The position numbers and the translations under genes were made by a program. Positions 21,844 to 34,659 of a DNA stretch of 64,000 nt are shown here, in pieces. The notes under the pieces were generated by a model that did no database searches, was not told where the DNA came from, and saw only the letters and a list, made by a program, of their open reading frames with translations. This stretch comes from Centrapalus pauciflorus. Its lineage: Eukaryota; Streptophyta; Magnoliopsida; Asterales; Asteraceae. Each line of letters begins with the position of its first letter. The stretch's first letter is position 1. The stretch spans positions 19,837-83,836 of the forward strand of contig JAANYP010002048.1 in the NCBI GenBank assembly GCA_020465985.1, read 5' to 3'.

Positions 21844-24704
21844 TTAGTTATCACGGGGAACCCAAGCCATAACTGACTTGGTAATATCATTCTCTTCCAC
21901 ATACTTGAACTCTTTCAAATACCCATCTCTCCTTTCAGGTGACTTGGGTTTTTGATTTGGAGCCTGTTGTGGTGCAGAGTGATTTAAGTTCACTCTCGGC
22001 CTTTGTGTAGGCATTTGCCGTGGAGATCTTGAATAGTTTCGATTATAAGGCATTTTCGATTGATATCCCTGAGCCCTACCTGGTGTTTGATTTCTTACAG
22101 GAGTGTGTGACCTAACCGGAGTGTAAGCTCTGCTAGGTGTAGTACTCCTATAATTTTGTTGCGGTCCTGACCTAGATTGACTAGTGACTCTATTTGGTGA
22201 ATTAGTCCTAATAAATTCTTTGGTTCGACCTGACACAGGTGTTTGTTTCACAGCAGATTTTGGTGTGGCTTGCACAGTTTTCTCGGTGTTATGAGAACTA
22301 CTAGTGCTTGCTACACTCGGAGAAGGTTTATGTTGTTCCGACTTTCCAGTTTTAGGTGTAGAGTCTACTTTCCTATGTGGACAACTAGAAGCAACATGTC
22401 CCCTTTCATGACATCTAAAGCAAGACATTTTGTCAATCGACTTTTTATGTGTGCCCTTTGACTTAGGTGTCTCACTAGTGTCTGGTTCTTTTGTCTCAAC
22501 TGTAGTGACTGGTTCCACCTCTTGATCATTAAAGTCAATTTTGGCTGGTCCTACAGGCTTATCACTAGAGGATGGCACTAATTTGACCTTCTTAATCTTG
22601 ACATTAGTATTAGTCACCTTAGTTTCTTTATCCTTAACTGGTTCAGACATAGGTTCAGGTTCTACCTCTAAGTCAACTGGTTTTTCAGTTTTCTCCTGAG
22701 GTTGAGGTACATAGTTATCATTGAAAGGTGGAGGACTCTCATGATACCCTAGGCCTACAGGTTTCTTAGACTGACGTTGTGCATCTAAGATCTTCCCTAG
22801 GTTGAGTGATGAGTTCCTAAACTTTTCCAGTTTACTATTTACCTCGGCTACCTTAACCTTAGATTCAGCTAGCTCTACTTCTTTGATCTTAAGCTCTTTG
22901 GTCAATGCCTCAACATGCTCATACATTAGTTCTAATCTAACACACTGGTCACTCAGCTTGTCTTTCAGAACTATGACATCTTGTGCATCTGCCTTAAGCT
23001 TATATCTAAGGTCTTCCTTTATATAAGAGGCTAGCGTTGTCTGATTTTAAGGATTCATTCTGAGCAGTTATAGTTTGATGCGATTCTAGTACTAAGTTTA
23101 ATATGTCGTTAGACGTAGCACACAAATCACATAAATCATGAAAAATAGAGAAATTCAGAATTACCTTGGCGTGATCAGATTCCACATTGGCCATCTGTGT
23201 GGCGAACTCCAGAATCGTCTAATCTTCTGACTTTTCTACAAACATAGGACTGATATCATGCTGATTGTTGTCCCCTGTCTTTTCCTCTGCTCCGTCACTT
23301 CCAGTCTCGGTTACTTCAGCCATAAAGGCTCTAGTGTTTGACTCTGGATGCGTACTCCAGTGATATGTTCCATCTAGTTGTCTGTCTGATGTGACATTGG
23401 ATAACAGACCAGCTATATTTGCTTGACTGCTTGAACTACCCGGCAGATATCTCCTTTGAGATTGATTCTGGTACTGGTTCTGCTAGTTCTCTACTTTGGG
23501 TCTTTGACACTCTCTAACGAAGTGTCCTAACCCTTGGCAGTTGTAACACTTAACTTTGGATTTATCAAACCCAATCTTATTGTTACTGACATTGAGGTTT
23601 CTGCCCGTCCTTTTGATGAACCTCTTGACTCGCTGAGTCACCATGGCCAGTTGCCATTACAGATCCATCTCCTCTAGATCATCAGGATCTACCTGATCAT
23701 AATCCTCATCCCAAAGTGCAGGATCGTTGATTTTCCCTTGAACGCAATTGCCATAGGAGGCCACAAATGAAGCCAACAGATTCAGATGGTCTTCAGCTGA
23801 TTTTGCGCTCATCGGCATCTTAGAATATCCTTGAGATGTTGATGTAGACTGAGTTGGTTTTTCTTCCGGTCCAAAAAACCCTTAGAAAGCCCGGCTCACT
23901 GAATCCACTGTTTCAACCTGAGTCGATGTTTCTCCTGAAAAGAATGCTGTAGCCGTCTTCAAGTCACTTGCCCCTGAGGATTTGGACTTCCCAAAGTACA
24001 TGTCCGGATCCTGTACTTGTTCATAATCTCTTTCCTTCTTCAGCAATTCAAAATTATAGGCCCTCAGCGTTCTTATGACAGTCTCTAGAGTTAGAGTATA
24101 GAACTTGTCTTCATCATGTTTTATCAGCGCCACATACATTTCCCATTTGGCTGGTAAAGCATCTAGAAGTTTGACAATCTTCTCTGACTCACTGTATTCC
24201 ACTTCGTGGTTATCTAACTCAGTTAGCAAATGATAGAATCTTGTAATTGTCTCATCCAGCTTTTCGTTCTTCAAAGCCTTGAGTATCGCGAACTGCTGCT
24301 TGAGCATTTCCATTCTATTTTTCCTGACCCTCGGATTACCTTCACACCTTTTCTCCAAAGAATCCCACAGCTCTTTTGTTTTTTTTATTACGGAAAGTGT
24401 GCAAGATCTCCTGAGGTAAAGCCATTCTAATGATAGCGAATGCCCGGTTCTCGGCCTCATAAAGCTTCTTATCATCGTCCTTCATCTTTGAATATGACAA
24501 GACTCTTTGTCGTCCTTCAACCTCTGCCGTAGGTGGAATGTATCCCTCGTCTATACAAATCCACATTCTCATATCATTAAATCTGACGAAATCGGCGAAC
24601 CTATCCTTCCACTAATAATAAATCTCCAATTTCATCAACTTTGGTGGAGAATTTGCTTTTCCGACCTCGTGATCCATCTCAATAAACCTCTGTAAACTTG
24701 TCAT
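21844..24704 (-). pseudogene. Copia A- gag and gag-pol linker
   Basis: The start is the ATG at 24704 (MTSLQRFIEMDHEV). A stop interrupts the frame near 24612. The UBN2-like domain is readable at 24475-23882 (WDSLEKRCEGN, LLDALPAKWEMYV). A first zinc knuckle, CYNCQGLGHFVREC, is near 23510-23548. The 360-codon frame 22926-21844 follows. It begins with a coiled coil, carries a second knuckle CFRCHERGHVASSC near 22390-22435, and has a basic S/T/P-rich tail. Two widely spaced knuckles are a feature of this family. At least three disruptions are visible. Confidence 0.85.
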
Positions 24705-25272
24705 TGTTTCAAATATTTTTGAATTTAAACTTAATTAATTTAATTTGAAATTAATTTAAATTAACTCTTTCGAATTTGAGTAAATTCGAATCTAATTAAT
24801 TTTAAACTTGTTTGGAATTAAATTCGAAATTAAGTTTGAAGTCCAACTAAATTCGAAATGTATGACAAAGTCGAAGGTACTATTAAATTCGAAATCCTGA
24901 ATTCGATTTTAATGGAAAATCGAATCTGGGCAAATTCGAAGTGGCCAAACTCGAATTAAACCCTATTCTCTGACAAACTCGAATGTTTAGTAAACCCTAA
25001 TACCTCCTTGATATTCGAGCGCCGCAAGTTCGAAAAACGGCTAATACTTCGAGTTTTTCAAGTTTTCAGATTAAACCAATATTTTTACGAGTAAAAATAT
25101 TGATTTCGATCAAAAACATGAACTAATGCAAAGTATTTTCCGATATCTTACTTGATAAACTCGAAAATCCTCCAAAAATTTGATTTTAACCGTTCAAAAC
25201 GTCAAGAAACCACATATGTTTCTTAGTGAACACGAAGAACACCAACGAACACCCAATGGCTTTGACAACACT
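24705..25272 (-). other. A- leader between 5' LTR and gag
   Basis: Non-coding, rich in TTCGAA-type motifs (24765-25040). Directly after the LTR the minus strand reads TGTTGTCAAAGCC, a poor match to the tRNA-iMet complement TGGTATCAGAGCC, so the primer-binding site is either degenerate or different. Confidence 0.6.
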
Positions 25273-25874
25273 TGTAAGGTCTGCACACTACGGATCTATC
25301 TTGATGCGACACCTACCAACGAGTGTGGAATCCTCGTTAGCGGCTTGACGGATATATCACGCACACTGAAACACGGAGACTACCACGGTGATGGACGAAC
25401 AACTTAGAACACCCCGACACGATGATTCTCTCCTCACGAAACTCTCTGATTGCAATCAAGTTCGAGATCGCCTTCTGCTAATCGTCTGAACAATTCTGCA
25501 AAAGTCTAATAATTAATCGAATTAACCCTTAATTATACTGACAGATTCGAGTTTGTCTAGGACAAATTCGAATCTGGCCCAAGGCCTATTCGAATTTGTC
25601 CTTCTAGACAAATTCGAATCTAGCCTAAGTTCGAACCTCATCATTCAAACTTATGTTCGAACTTGTTTTATCTTATGTTTGAATTTATCTTTGAACTTTA
25701 TGTTTGAACTTCTTGTAATACATTACACCAAGTTCAAACATACAAACAATCAATATCAAACACACATAATCAAACATATATCAAACACTTGTTAATATTC
25801 AATATCAAGTAAGTTGACTTACACAAAATGCTATCTAACCATAGACTGCTATTGTCACATAGGATGTACTAACA
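25273..25874 (-). repeat. 5' LTR of A-
   Basis: Pairs with 12787-13388. Its right end (ACTAACA) abuts the CAATC duplication, after which B+ spacer sequence resumes. Confidence 0.95.
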
Positions 25875-25879
25875 CAATC

Positions 25880-26811
25880 GCTCAAACCAACAAACAACTT
25901 CTGTTTGATTCAAGTATTAACTGAAAATTTGTAAGTATGTGTGTTTCGTTTAATGTTTTTGAATTTTTTCATTTTTTTCGAGTTTTATGTTCATATATGT
26001 GTGCTACTGTGTGTTTGTATGTGTGCGTCAGTCTGTGAAAATCCAAAATTGGTCATTTGGGTTTCAAATCCGAAATAAAAAGTATGTGTGCACAATGTTC
26101 ATATAAGCTTGAATATCAAATTTCAAGACTTATAATTCAACATACAACATTTAATTTGAGTTTTAAAGTTCAAAGTTTTTCAAGTTTTTAAATCTTCTGA
26201 AAATCTGATTTTTGATGTTCAAAAAGTGGTTTTTAGAACAAATTCAGTAAAGGAAAATTGTTCAAAATCCAAATTCGAGTCTAAATAGGTCAACTTGTTG
26301 CTTAAAAAGTCCCTAAAAACTACTTTTTGAATTTTCAGAATGAAATGGGACTTAGAAAAGTTTTAGTTGTTCAAACTCAATAAAAGAGTCATTCGAGAAA
26401 ATTTTTGTCTCAATCTAGTTTGAACAAACTGTATTCAAGAAAACTTTTAGTTTCATTCGAGTTTCGCATGATAGGACTTAGGAACAAATTTTATTGATCA
26501 AACTCCACAAAAGCTTTAATCGAGTATAAGTTTAGTTTTAATCGAGTTTGAACAAGTTGTATTCGAGAAAAGTCCATTTTCAATCGAGATGGGTATAAAT
26601 GGGACTTAGGTAGTTTTAAAACTCTAAAACTCGGTTGAAACTTCAACCGAGGAAACTTAAGAGTCAATCGAGTTTAGCAAAGTTTGACCTGAGAAATCTT
26701 AAGTTGTATTCGAGTTTGACAATAACTCATCCGAGAAATCTTTAATGTCAACCGAGTTTCATGAAAGGTCACCCGAGAAACTCAAAGGGTCATTCGAGTT
26801 TCATGTAGCTT
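25880..26811 (+). other. B+ spacer, part 2
   Basis: Continuation of the B+ spacer after the A- insertion. A strong donor-like AATTT|GTAAGTATG lies at 25931; B- has AAATT|GTAAGTATT at the equivalent place (GT at 45861-45860). From about 26240 there are repeated ATTCGAGTTT and CACCCGAGAAA motifs. No ORF. Confidence 0.7.
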
Positions 26812-27253
26812 TTGAAACACCCATACAATCATAATACAATTTGATGTATTATTTAACAATAATTGATACATGACACTTGTGGAATTATAGTAGAATTTAA
26901 AACTTTTACAACTAACGACACAAAACATGATGCCAACAAAATACCAAATATAAATTTTCTACAAGGTGACATGTGAAGAACCTGTGAAGTGATTATTCAA
27001 GTCCAGGAAGTCAACTACCCAATTACCCAAAACAACAATCAAGGTGTAACAACACCAGTGCCTCAATATCATTAGCTTCAGGATAACCAAATAGTAAGGA
27101 AGTCTAGAGGCTCCCTATAAGATAACTCAAGACCTGTAAAATATTAACAACTAAAGAGAAAACATTACGTTGAATGAGTTGCTAGTAATAAAACATATTG
27201 AACAATGCATGTGAATACCGCAAATGATACACCAAACTATCATATGAATTGAT

Positions 27254-27486
27254 GCTCAATTTAGGCTTAGAGCTAGTCCAAAGTATCACTCAATTTAAAC
27301 TTAGAGCTTGTCCAACGTATTGCTCAATTTAGACTTAGAGCTAGTCCTGCGATTTGCACAATTTAGACTTAGAGCTAGTCCAACAATTTGCTCAATTTAG
27401 ACTTAGAGCTAGTCCAACAATTTGCTCAATTTAGACTTTGAGCTAGTCCAAAAATTTGCTCAATTTAGGCTTAGAGCTAGTCTAAC
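27254..27486. repeat. tandem repeat, about 35-40-bp unit, six to seven copies
   Basis: The unit is CTCAATTTAGACTTAGAGC followed by TAGTCCAACAATTTG, with small changes between copies. It lies inside the solo LTR. Confidence 0.9.
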
Positions 27487-28917
27487 ATTCCATGGATATC
27501 CAGGTGAAGTCAAATGAAAAGTTGATCAAAGTGATAGGAATCAATGCATCTCAAACATGCCATATATTCCAAATCTCATCCCAATGTAAATGAAACATGC
27601 AAGTATAATTACAAAACGACAAACAAGTCTCAAGTGTAGCATGCAATGACATAACCACCAATACGCAAGGCACGTTATGAAATATTAATACTAGTACTCA
27701 CAGTGATCGGCAATAAGGTTTCAGCATCCACAATCGTCCCAAATAAAAATCCAATTCAAGTTAAGCCCCAAACCGAAACATGGATTCTTCAAGTCACACA
27801 AGTACTTTTGGAACTTCAAAAGTATTCCCAATTATGTATACATATGACCTATAATATCATATTAAAAGTTATATGAACATCCCAAACAAAACAATCAAAT
27901 TATCAAGACCAAACGTCTCATATTTTTGTTTATATCTAGCTGTGGAAAATAGGTTTTTAACCTCATCATAGGTTAAGTTATATTAACATATTTTAAAGTA
28001 AGATAAAATGGACTCTTTGTTCTTTCATATTCAACTTGAATCATCCCAAATGGATCTACAACCAATTCTATATGAATTTATAAAGTTCGATATCACCATT
28101 TCCGCCAACTGCAAGTCAGCCGCAATCTCATGCACTTTTGACCTGCTTAACGTCCAACTTAGCTTCATATGACTATTGTATTTTAAAGTAAACTCTCTTA
28201 TCTTTCCAACGACGTATGGCAAGTCAAAACAGAGCTTCGAGTGATTTTATATTAATTTTACAAGACAACATGTCAAGGCTGTCCAAAAACTCAAAAATCA
28301 AATAAGATTTGTCTCATTTCTCAATTTGATTCATATTTTGCATTTCAATTCAACTCATATCAACAACATATTTATACCAAAGAGTTTACAAATCATTTTG
28401 GTCATCCGCACACCAATTTTAAGCCAAAATACATTCAAGACATTTTATCGAACACTTGGTGTGCGGTTTAGAATTACAACACCAATTTGAGTTTTTATTC
28501 ACATTTAATCCTAACCAATACTTGAAAACGCTTCTAATACAAATTTTGCTTTGTTTGTATTATTTTTGAGCATACAAAACACATTAACCACAACAAATCA
28601 AACATATTTCAGCATTGGAACTCCATTGGAGCCCTAGGTTTAGGTTTAGCTCAAAATCAACCAAACCGACCCAACAATCTACATATTATGGCTCCTAAAC
28701 AACTAAATAACAACATACTACAACATTTATTATGATTGGAGCCACATTGATCATTTAGTCATAAAACCCACTATGGGGTTATACTCCAATAATGGAGGAA
28801 TCAAGAAATAAAAGACAGGAAGAAGGTGAGAGGTGATTATACCTTCATTTACTACATGAATCCACAAGAAATTGGCTCTAATCTTTCACATTGATGACCA
28901 ATCACCCAAAACCCTAA

Positions 28918-29122
28918 AATTCTCCTTCTTCTTCTTTCAATTTTGCGAATAAGAAGTGTGTGTAGTGTGTGTATGTGTGTAGTGAACGGTTTAAGAAGGG
29001 GGAGGAAGAACGATTTTGGCCTTTGGCCTATCCCACCCTCTAACCTTCATCAATTGACACAACACACCGTTCTAGATTTCTCCTTCTTCTTCTTTCAAAT
29101 TTTGCAAATAAGAAGTGTGTGT

Positions 29123-29175
<53 letters not shown>

Positions 29176-29270
29176 AGTGAACAGTTTAAGAAGGGGGGAA
29201 GGAAGAAGGATTTTGGCCTTTGGCCAATCCCACCCTCTAACCTTCATCAATTGACACAACGCACCCTTCT
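28918..29270. repeat. tandem duplication containing a GT microsatellite
   Basis: Two direct copies of about 160-190 bp (28918-29078 and 29079-29270), each starting TCTCCTTCTTCTTCTTTCAA. The second copy carries an expanded (GT)n at about 29126-29170, which accounts for most of the length difference. Confidence 0.85.
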
Positions 29271-29615
29271 CATTTCTTTTTTTTATTTGAAAATACAACT
29301 ATAATGCCCTAATTCATATTTTCTCAAAACTTTAATACTCAAATATATAATTGACATAATCATACAAATCACATTCAAACACCACATTATATATTCCTTT
29401 TATCATACAAGTCCCAATAATAGCAAATGTCATAAATTCTTGGCAATTAACTCATAATATTACCCTTAAGTTCACAATTATAATTATTCAATAAAGTTAG
29501 TTACCTCTTTATTCAATATTAATATTATCTCCAATTAATAATAATTATTCCAATAATTATATTAACTCAACATTATTAGGGATATAATTAACTCTTAATT
29601 ATTTGGGGTGTTACA

Positions 29616-30030
29616 GCTTTATCCGAGTTTACTCATATGTCACCCGAGTTTGACATAGCTTTATTCAAGTTTGTCCATACTTCACCCGAGACTGTTGATG
29701 TCTAATTCGAGTGAGACCTTGTGTATATCGGAGTTTGAGGTCCAAATTTCAAAAAAAATTTCTAAGTGTGGGAAATATAATTTTTCTGAGAAATTTCATA
29801 TTCTTCGAGTTAAAATTTTAAATATGTGTTACAATAACATTGGTCTCTTAACGATTGACTTTAGAGTCGTAACAGTAATATTTTAATAATATTGTCTTGA
29901 ATCCCGATGCTTTAAACAATGTAACACATATTTTTCTAATTTCTTTTTAAATGTTATATTTTTCTATCTATAGGATTCGGTTTTGTTTTCCTGACATACC
30001 TAACATGTTTGTTATTTTTACAGGTGACAA
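29616..30030 (+). other. B+ spacer, part 3, ending in a splice-acceptor-like tract
   Basis: Contains further CACCCGAGTTT and ATTCGAGT motifs to about 29720. It ends with GTTATTTTTACAG (AG at 30023-30024) seven bases before the third-ORF ATG at 30031. B- has the same TATTTTTACAG seven bases before its ATG. Confidence 0.7.
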
Positions 30031-32280
30031 ATGGCATCCCAAACCCCCCCATAACTCGAATTCATCAGACTCTCATTCCTTATCGAATCATACTCTTGTT
30101 TCAAAACCAATAAAATCAGCCTCCGTAACAAGACCATTACCATCATCCCCCATACCAGACACCAAACTTCTCAAACCCAAACAGTGCCTGACCCTACTTG
30201 ATATCAATCACCGGTTTGATCCTATATCTATTAAAGTAAGCCACCCGGTGATTGTAGGAATTCTGAAAGGTCACCCTCTTGGTTACCTTTTAAAATACAA
30301 GCCACCAATTCCTCAGATCTATTTACATCAGTTCTAGCATACAATTAAATTTGTGCCTGATGTAAGTGATCATCATTTCAAGGTCACCATTGACCAATTT
30401 AAAGCCAAAATCACCCTTTCCAGACCGCGTCACAATCTGTTCTTACATAGACGCATAGATACTGTCAATTTCCCAGAATTTGCAGATTTTGAGGATTTTG
30501 TTTCCGATGAGCAACTTGGTCGTGACCTCATAAGCCTTGGATACTCTAAACCACTGACAAAGAGTTCCATGTTCCATCACAACGGTCTTAATAGAGAATG
30601 GCATACTCTGTTCGGCATTCTAAACAGATGTATGACCTCGAAACATACTGGGATAGATAAAGGAAGTCTTCACTGCCTGAAGTTGTTTCATGGAGTTGCA
30701 TACAATAAACACTACAACTTTGTTCAGTGCATATGGGAGGATCTTAAAGAAGTAGTACTTGCAAAGACTAGTAATCGGGCTAGGAAGTTTGTGCCTTTAC
30801 AAAGGTACATTCAAATTTTAATCAGAGGAATATTGATGGCCAACGAAAAGATTCTAAAGAGATCAAATTCAAAGAAGTGCCAGGACTATGTAATGATGAG
30901 CTTGCGTAGAGTCCAAGATGATCTTAATGCAAACATAATGCCGAAACCTGAGTCTTTGTTGAAATACGCTGATGCAAATGCTGAATCTATGAGGTTGTAT
31001 AGAATAGATCACGCTCCTATGGAAACTCAAGAACCGAGTATTCCAACCTAGGGAGTTATAGGAGAGGAGGTACATCAACAAGGGGTTAACGTACAGGGAA
31101 ACCTTGATGAGAGTGAGGGTGTTGAAGCGATGTGAGGGGTGGTGAGGCTGATTCTGTTTCTGAATGAACATTATCGAATATACAAGAAGGTGGAAATGAA
31201 GGAGAGGATGATGATGATGATAACAATGATTATAATGTGGATGGAGCTGGGGAAAGAGTTGGTATATCTCAAACTGAGCGTTTAACCGAAATAGAAGTTG
31301 ATGAGCTGGTAAGTGTGAGCGTGAGGGAGGCCCCAAACCTAGAAAGCCGGGAAACCATGACTGCTGTTAGCTCTCCTATGAGAGTTGACATTGAAGCAGC
31401 CAGTACCCCACTGGCGACTGCACACCTTGCTAGCCACTCATCTCCATCTCAACAAGGAGATGTTTCAATTTTGCACTGGGATATTGCACGAGAACTATCC
31501 TGGGATCATTTGGATTCCATGGATATTGAAATCAGTACACAACTGCCCCAGTGTACATTCATTCAAGCAACGCTCTTAGAACAAATACAGATTAGGACAC
31601 TTGAGTCAACTTCATCTGTTGAAGTAAGTACATAAGGACTTTGTGTCCCTGTCACAACAACTATAGTGTTGGAAGCATTTGTTGCTCCTTCACTTGAAGT
31701 AGTTGGAAGTCCTACCAGAGTCACACAAATGCCAACTCTGAGCACAGGCCACACGGAAGTTCTTTTTAAAAGTTCAACCGTTGTGGCAACTGGAAGTCTG
31801 CGTGACCCAGGTGTTAGCACATTACCCTTTATCACCGAAACAAGACTGAATGAAGCCATTGTTGGAGTTACCGATCAGATGTCAACACAATATGCTGAAA
31901 TGATGAATCAGATGATCAACATTCAAAGATTGTTGAAAGGTAAGGCTACAGCAGAAGTTGCAGAAGAGGAAGAAAAGCAAATCTCTAACAATGAGCTGAG
32001 AGATTACTGTGTTGAACAATTTGATGAAATGAAGGAAAGGATGTTGAGTTTAGAAAATACTATTGTAAGTGCGTTGAGCTCATTGTCTGAAAGATTATCA
32101 ATTATTGAGCAAAAGTGCAAGTCACAAGCTTCGGGGTCCAAAAGAAGACATGAGGACCATGACGACTCCCATGATGCTCCTCATGAGGGGGAGAAGAGGA
32201 GGAAGGTTGGTGAACCATACTTTCCAATGGTTGTTTTGAAGGAAAAGATACAGAAGGAGGAGGTGAAGGAGAAGTGGGAG

Positions 32281-33076
32281 CAGGGCCGGCCCTGGGCCCG
32301 GTCCACCTGGGCCACCGCCCAGGGTCCAATTCACTCTAAGGGGCCCAAAAAATATAATATGCTAATATAGCCCAATAGTCCAGTATTAGGTTATATATGT
32401 TTTGCACGATAAAAATCATAGACAATGTGTTGGTTTAGCTGGTAACCGTCTCACACTGGAACTCTAATGGCATAATGGCATGGGTTCGATTCCCATTGTG
32501 TTCATTTGTTTATCTTATTTATATCTCATCACTATCACTTGGATTTCATCATATCGTGTATTTGATTTATATCAATATACAATCTCAAATTCAATATTCA
32601 TACTTTTGTTTTTCAATGAGTTTGATTTTTTATTTTTGTTTATCACGTGGTTTATGTTATTTATTGTACGATTATTAAAAATATTAATGAGATATGTATT
32701 TATTTCTTGAGATGTTATTTATTTTTTACACATACTATTTATATTATGAATCATTTAAAATTTAAACTTCTTTTTTTCAGTATACTAATAAACATATAAT
32801 TTAATATTGTATGCAATTTTTACCCAATTTATAATCATACGATGTTAATATTAAATTTTTTTTTACGGTTTTTTGGATTAAGGAAAAATTCGGAGAAGCA
32901 CCGTGAAACTATTACACAATGATAAATTGTGAAGTTTTTAAAGACATGACATTGACAATCGTGCAACAAAATCAATATTATTTAATTGTAACTTTTTTAT
33001 ACGAATATTGCTTATATATAGAGGGTCCTTTTTAAGTATATGCCCCGGGCCTAAAAAATGATAGGACCGACACTAG
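32281..33076. mobile_element. hAT-like non-autonomous DNA transposon
   Basis: About 796 bp interrupt the third ORF of B+ and are absent from B-. The left end is CAGGGCCGGCCCTGGGCCCG. The right end, reverse-complemented, reads CTAGTGTCGGTCCTA, which is an imperfect terminal inverted repeat. The GGGCC-rich ends resemble plant hAT elements. I see no exact 8-bp target-site duplication, so superfamily assignment is tentative. There is no transposase; the interior is AT-rich. Confidence 0.65.
32431..32493 (+). other. tRNA-like A-box and B-box pair inside the hAT-like element
   Basis: TGGTTTAGCTGG (32431-32442) fits a Pol III A box, and a 4-bp D-stem GGTT/AACC can form. GGTTCGATTCC (32483-32493) fits the B box, with a T-stem ATGGG/CCCAT. 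The acceptor and anticodon stems do not pair, so this is not a functional tRNA. Confidence 0.35.
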
Positions 33077-34487
33077 CAGGAGGCTCAACATATAAACCTG
33101 TTGATGCTCAAAGTGAAAAGGAATTGATTCTTCATGAAGATGTTCCAATTCCTTTGAGTATATAATCTTGGATTTATAATTTTGAAGAGTATGATGATTC
33201 TGAGAACGAAGTAGAAGGAGATGTATTGAGAATTGAAGGAGCTGAAAAGGAGATGAATGTGCCTGAGCAAAAAGGATTTGAATTCTCTGAGGAGTATGTG
33301 AGAGCGGAAAAATTAATTGATGAAGAAGAGCAGGTTGAGGAGATATTAAGAGATGATTTGCCAACACCAACGGTTGAAAAGCCTACGGTTACGGTTACTG
33401 TGAAGGAAGAATATGATCCATTTCCAGTCAGTGGAGTTGTGCCTGAATCACTCCAATGTTTGACTGAGGTTGATTTAATGGATAAATTTTTTAAAAGTTA
33501 CATCTTAGCAGACGAATCGGAAAGACAACATCACCTAAGATTTGTTGTTCAAGAAGTTGTACAGAAAGAGATAAATGATATGTTGAGTTTGTTGAATGAA
33601 GATGAAATTAAAAAAAAAGAAGGTTAAGAAGCTGAAATTATCTGAAAAGCAGAATGCAGATTTCATCAAGAAGAGAAATAGGCTTCCATTTTTGGAAGAC
33701 TATTTGGAGAAAAAGATTTTTTGGAAAAGATATTCGTCGTGTTCATTTTTAAAGCTGTTTAGAGTGATTGAGCCGAACATGCCAAATCTTGTCAACTACG
33801 CACATTTTCTCCAGAATAAAACTCAACCAGTACAAGACGTCAAAAGTGAAGACAGGATAGCTGAGCTTATTAGAATTAAGAAAGATCGATTTGTCAATAT
33901 CTTTTATTCTACTTTCACATTGACGAGAGCTGATGGAAAGACCTATGTTTTCAGTGAAGCAGATCTGTTTAAGATAAATTTGGTTGATGTTGAAGACCTT
34001 TTTGATGAGTTGTATCGGAACAAGAGAGAAGAATATTGCCGATTTGCACATAAAGCTTTATTCCATTTCATGCACACCAAGTTGGTTCTTATGTCAATTC
34101 AAGATCTACAGATTGGTGTTTAGAGAGGTAAATGTTACTGCGCCAAACAGATTTATCAAAAATATGGAAAGGCTATAAGAATATTAAGTGGTTCCTGCCA
34201 AGCATCCGGTGGTTATATACAAAGACAAGGATAAAAAAGAAGAGAGCCATGCAGATGATAGAGCTAAATAAGTACTGTGATGGTAATCTTCAGAAGGTTA
34301 TGATGGGTCTGAAAGGAAAACTTGCTTATGATGAAAAAAAAAGAAAATTGAAAAGTGGACGCATGAGTCCAGGTGATAGAAAATAGCTGTAGATTTTGTG
34401 GAGAAGATTGAGTCTAAACTGAGTAGCAGAAGAAGCATAAGAAGGTTTGAGATGAAGCTGGGACTTACAGATTAAAGACTGATTACT

Positions 34488-34534
34488 ATTCATAAAAGGG
34501 GGAGATTGTTGGGAATTAATGTTTGTTTATGAAT
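34488..34534 (+). promoter_or_regulatory. PPT and PPT-spanning inverted repeat of B+
   Basis: The PPT AAAGGGGGAG (34495-34504) precedes the LTR start at 34507. Arms ATTCATAAA (34488-34496) and TTTATGAAT (34526-34534) are perfectly complementary and 29 bases apart. The arm sequences differ from those of A and of B-. Confidence 0.85.
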
Positions 34535-34659
34535 GTAATAAGTCTAGGGTTTATTTTGTAATTCCTTAATACTTTTGTTTGTGTATAAATAGATGTACGT
34601 TTACAGTAGCAGGATAGAACTTTGCACGGAATATTCTCTGATTGTACGGATAGGGTTTC
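34507..34659 (+). repeat. 3' LTR of B+, first half
   Basis: Starts TGTTGGGAAT and contains a TATA box TATAAATA at 34584-34591. It is split by the insertion of B- at GTTTC (34655-34659). Confidence 0.9.

Larger units (their letters stand above)
12787..25874 (-). mobile_element. complete Sirevirus-like Copia element A-
   Basis: Both LTRs are present (12787-13388 and 25273-25874, 602 bp each), flanked by the 5-bp target-site duplication CAATC (12782-12786 and 25875-25879). The element is 13.1 kb, inserted in the pol-to-third-ORF spacer of B+. In element order it has: 5' LTR, leader, gag, linker with a second zinc knuckle, protease, integrase, RT, RNase H, long spacer, third ORF, PPT, 3' LTR. 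I count roughly 30 differences between the LTRs, so it is not recent, and its coding regions are broken. Confidence 0.95.
26812..29615 (-). mobile_element. solo LTR of a Gypsy element, about 2.8 kb
   Basis: In minus orientation it starts TGTAACACCCC and ends near GTGTTTCA. The flanks carry a shared AGCTT/GCTTT pentamer (26807-26812 and 29615-29620; the border is ambiguous by one base), and B+ spacer sequence joins perfectly across it. No internal region, PBS or PPT is present, so it is a solo LTR. It contains a 40-bp tandem repeat, a segmental duplication with a GT run, and no credible gene. Confidence 0.75.
30031..34386 (+). pseudogene. third ORF of Copia B+, interrupted by a hAT-like insertion
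   Basis: Starts MASQTPP, but an extra base in a run of seven C shifts the frame at once. Homology continues in the next frame (to a stop at 30335-30337), then 30353-31051, 31237-31635, 31666-32280, and after the insertion 33085-33627, 33596-34123 and 34132-34386. The N-terminal domain has the pattern GYS.PLTKSS....GL...W and FVPLQRYIQILIR, shared with family A. The middle is acidic with a coiled coil (about 31830-32110). The C-terminal domain has ADLFKINLVDVEDLFDEL and a final LNKYCDGNLQKVMMGLKGKL. Many frameshifts; inactive. Confidence 0.88.

Noticed and set aside
27254..27486. CRISPR-like regularly spaced repeat
   Set aside because: It is a plain tandem repeat with no unique spacers, inside a plant LTR.
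28943..29298. Frames with CVCVCV or THTHTH runs
   Set aside because: They are translations of a GT microsatellite in a solo LTR.
32431..32493. Possible tRNA gene
   Set aside because: A and B boxes are present, but acceptor and anticodon stems do not pair; kept only as a tRNA-like remnant.
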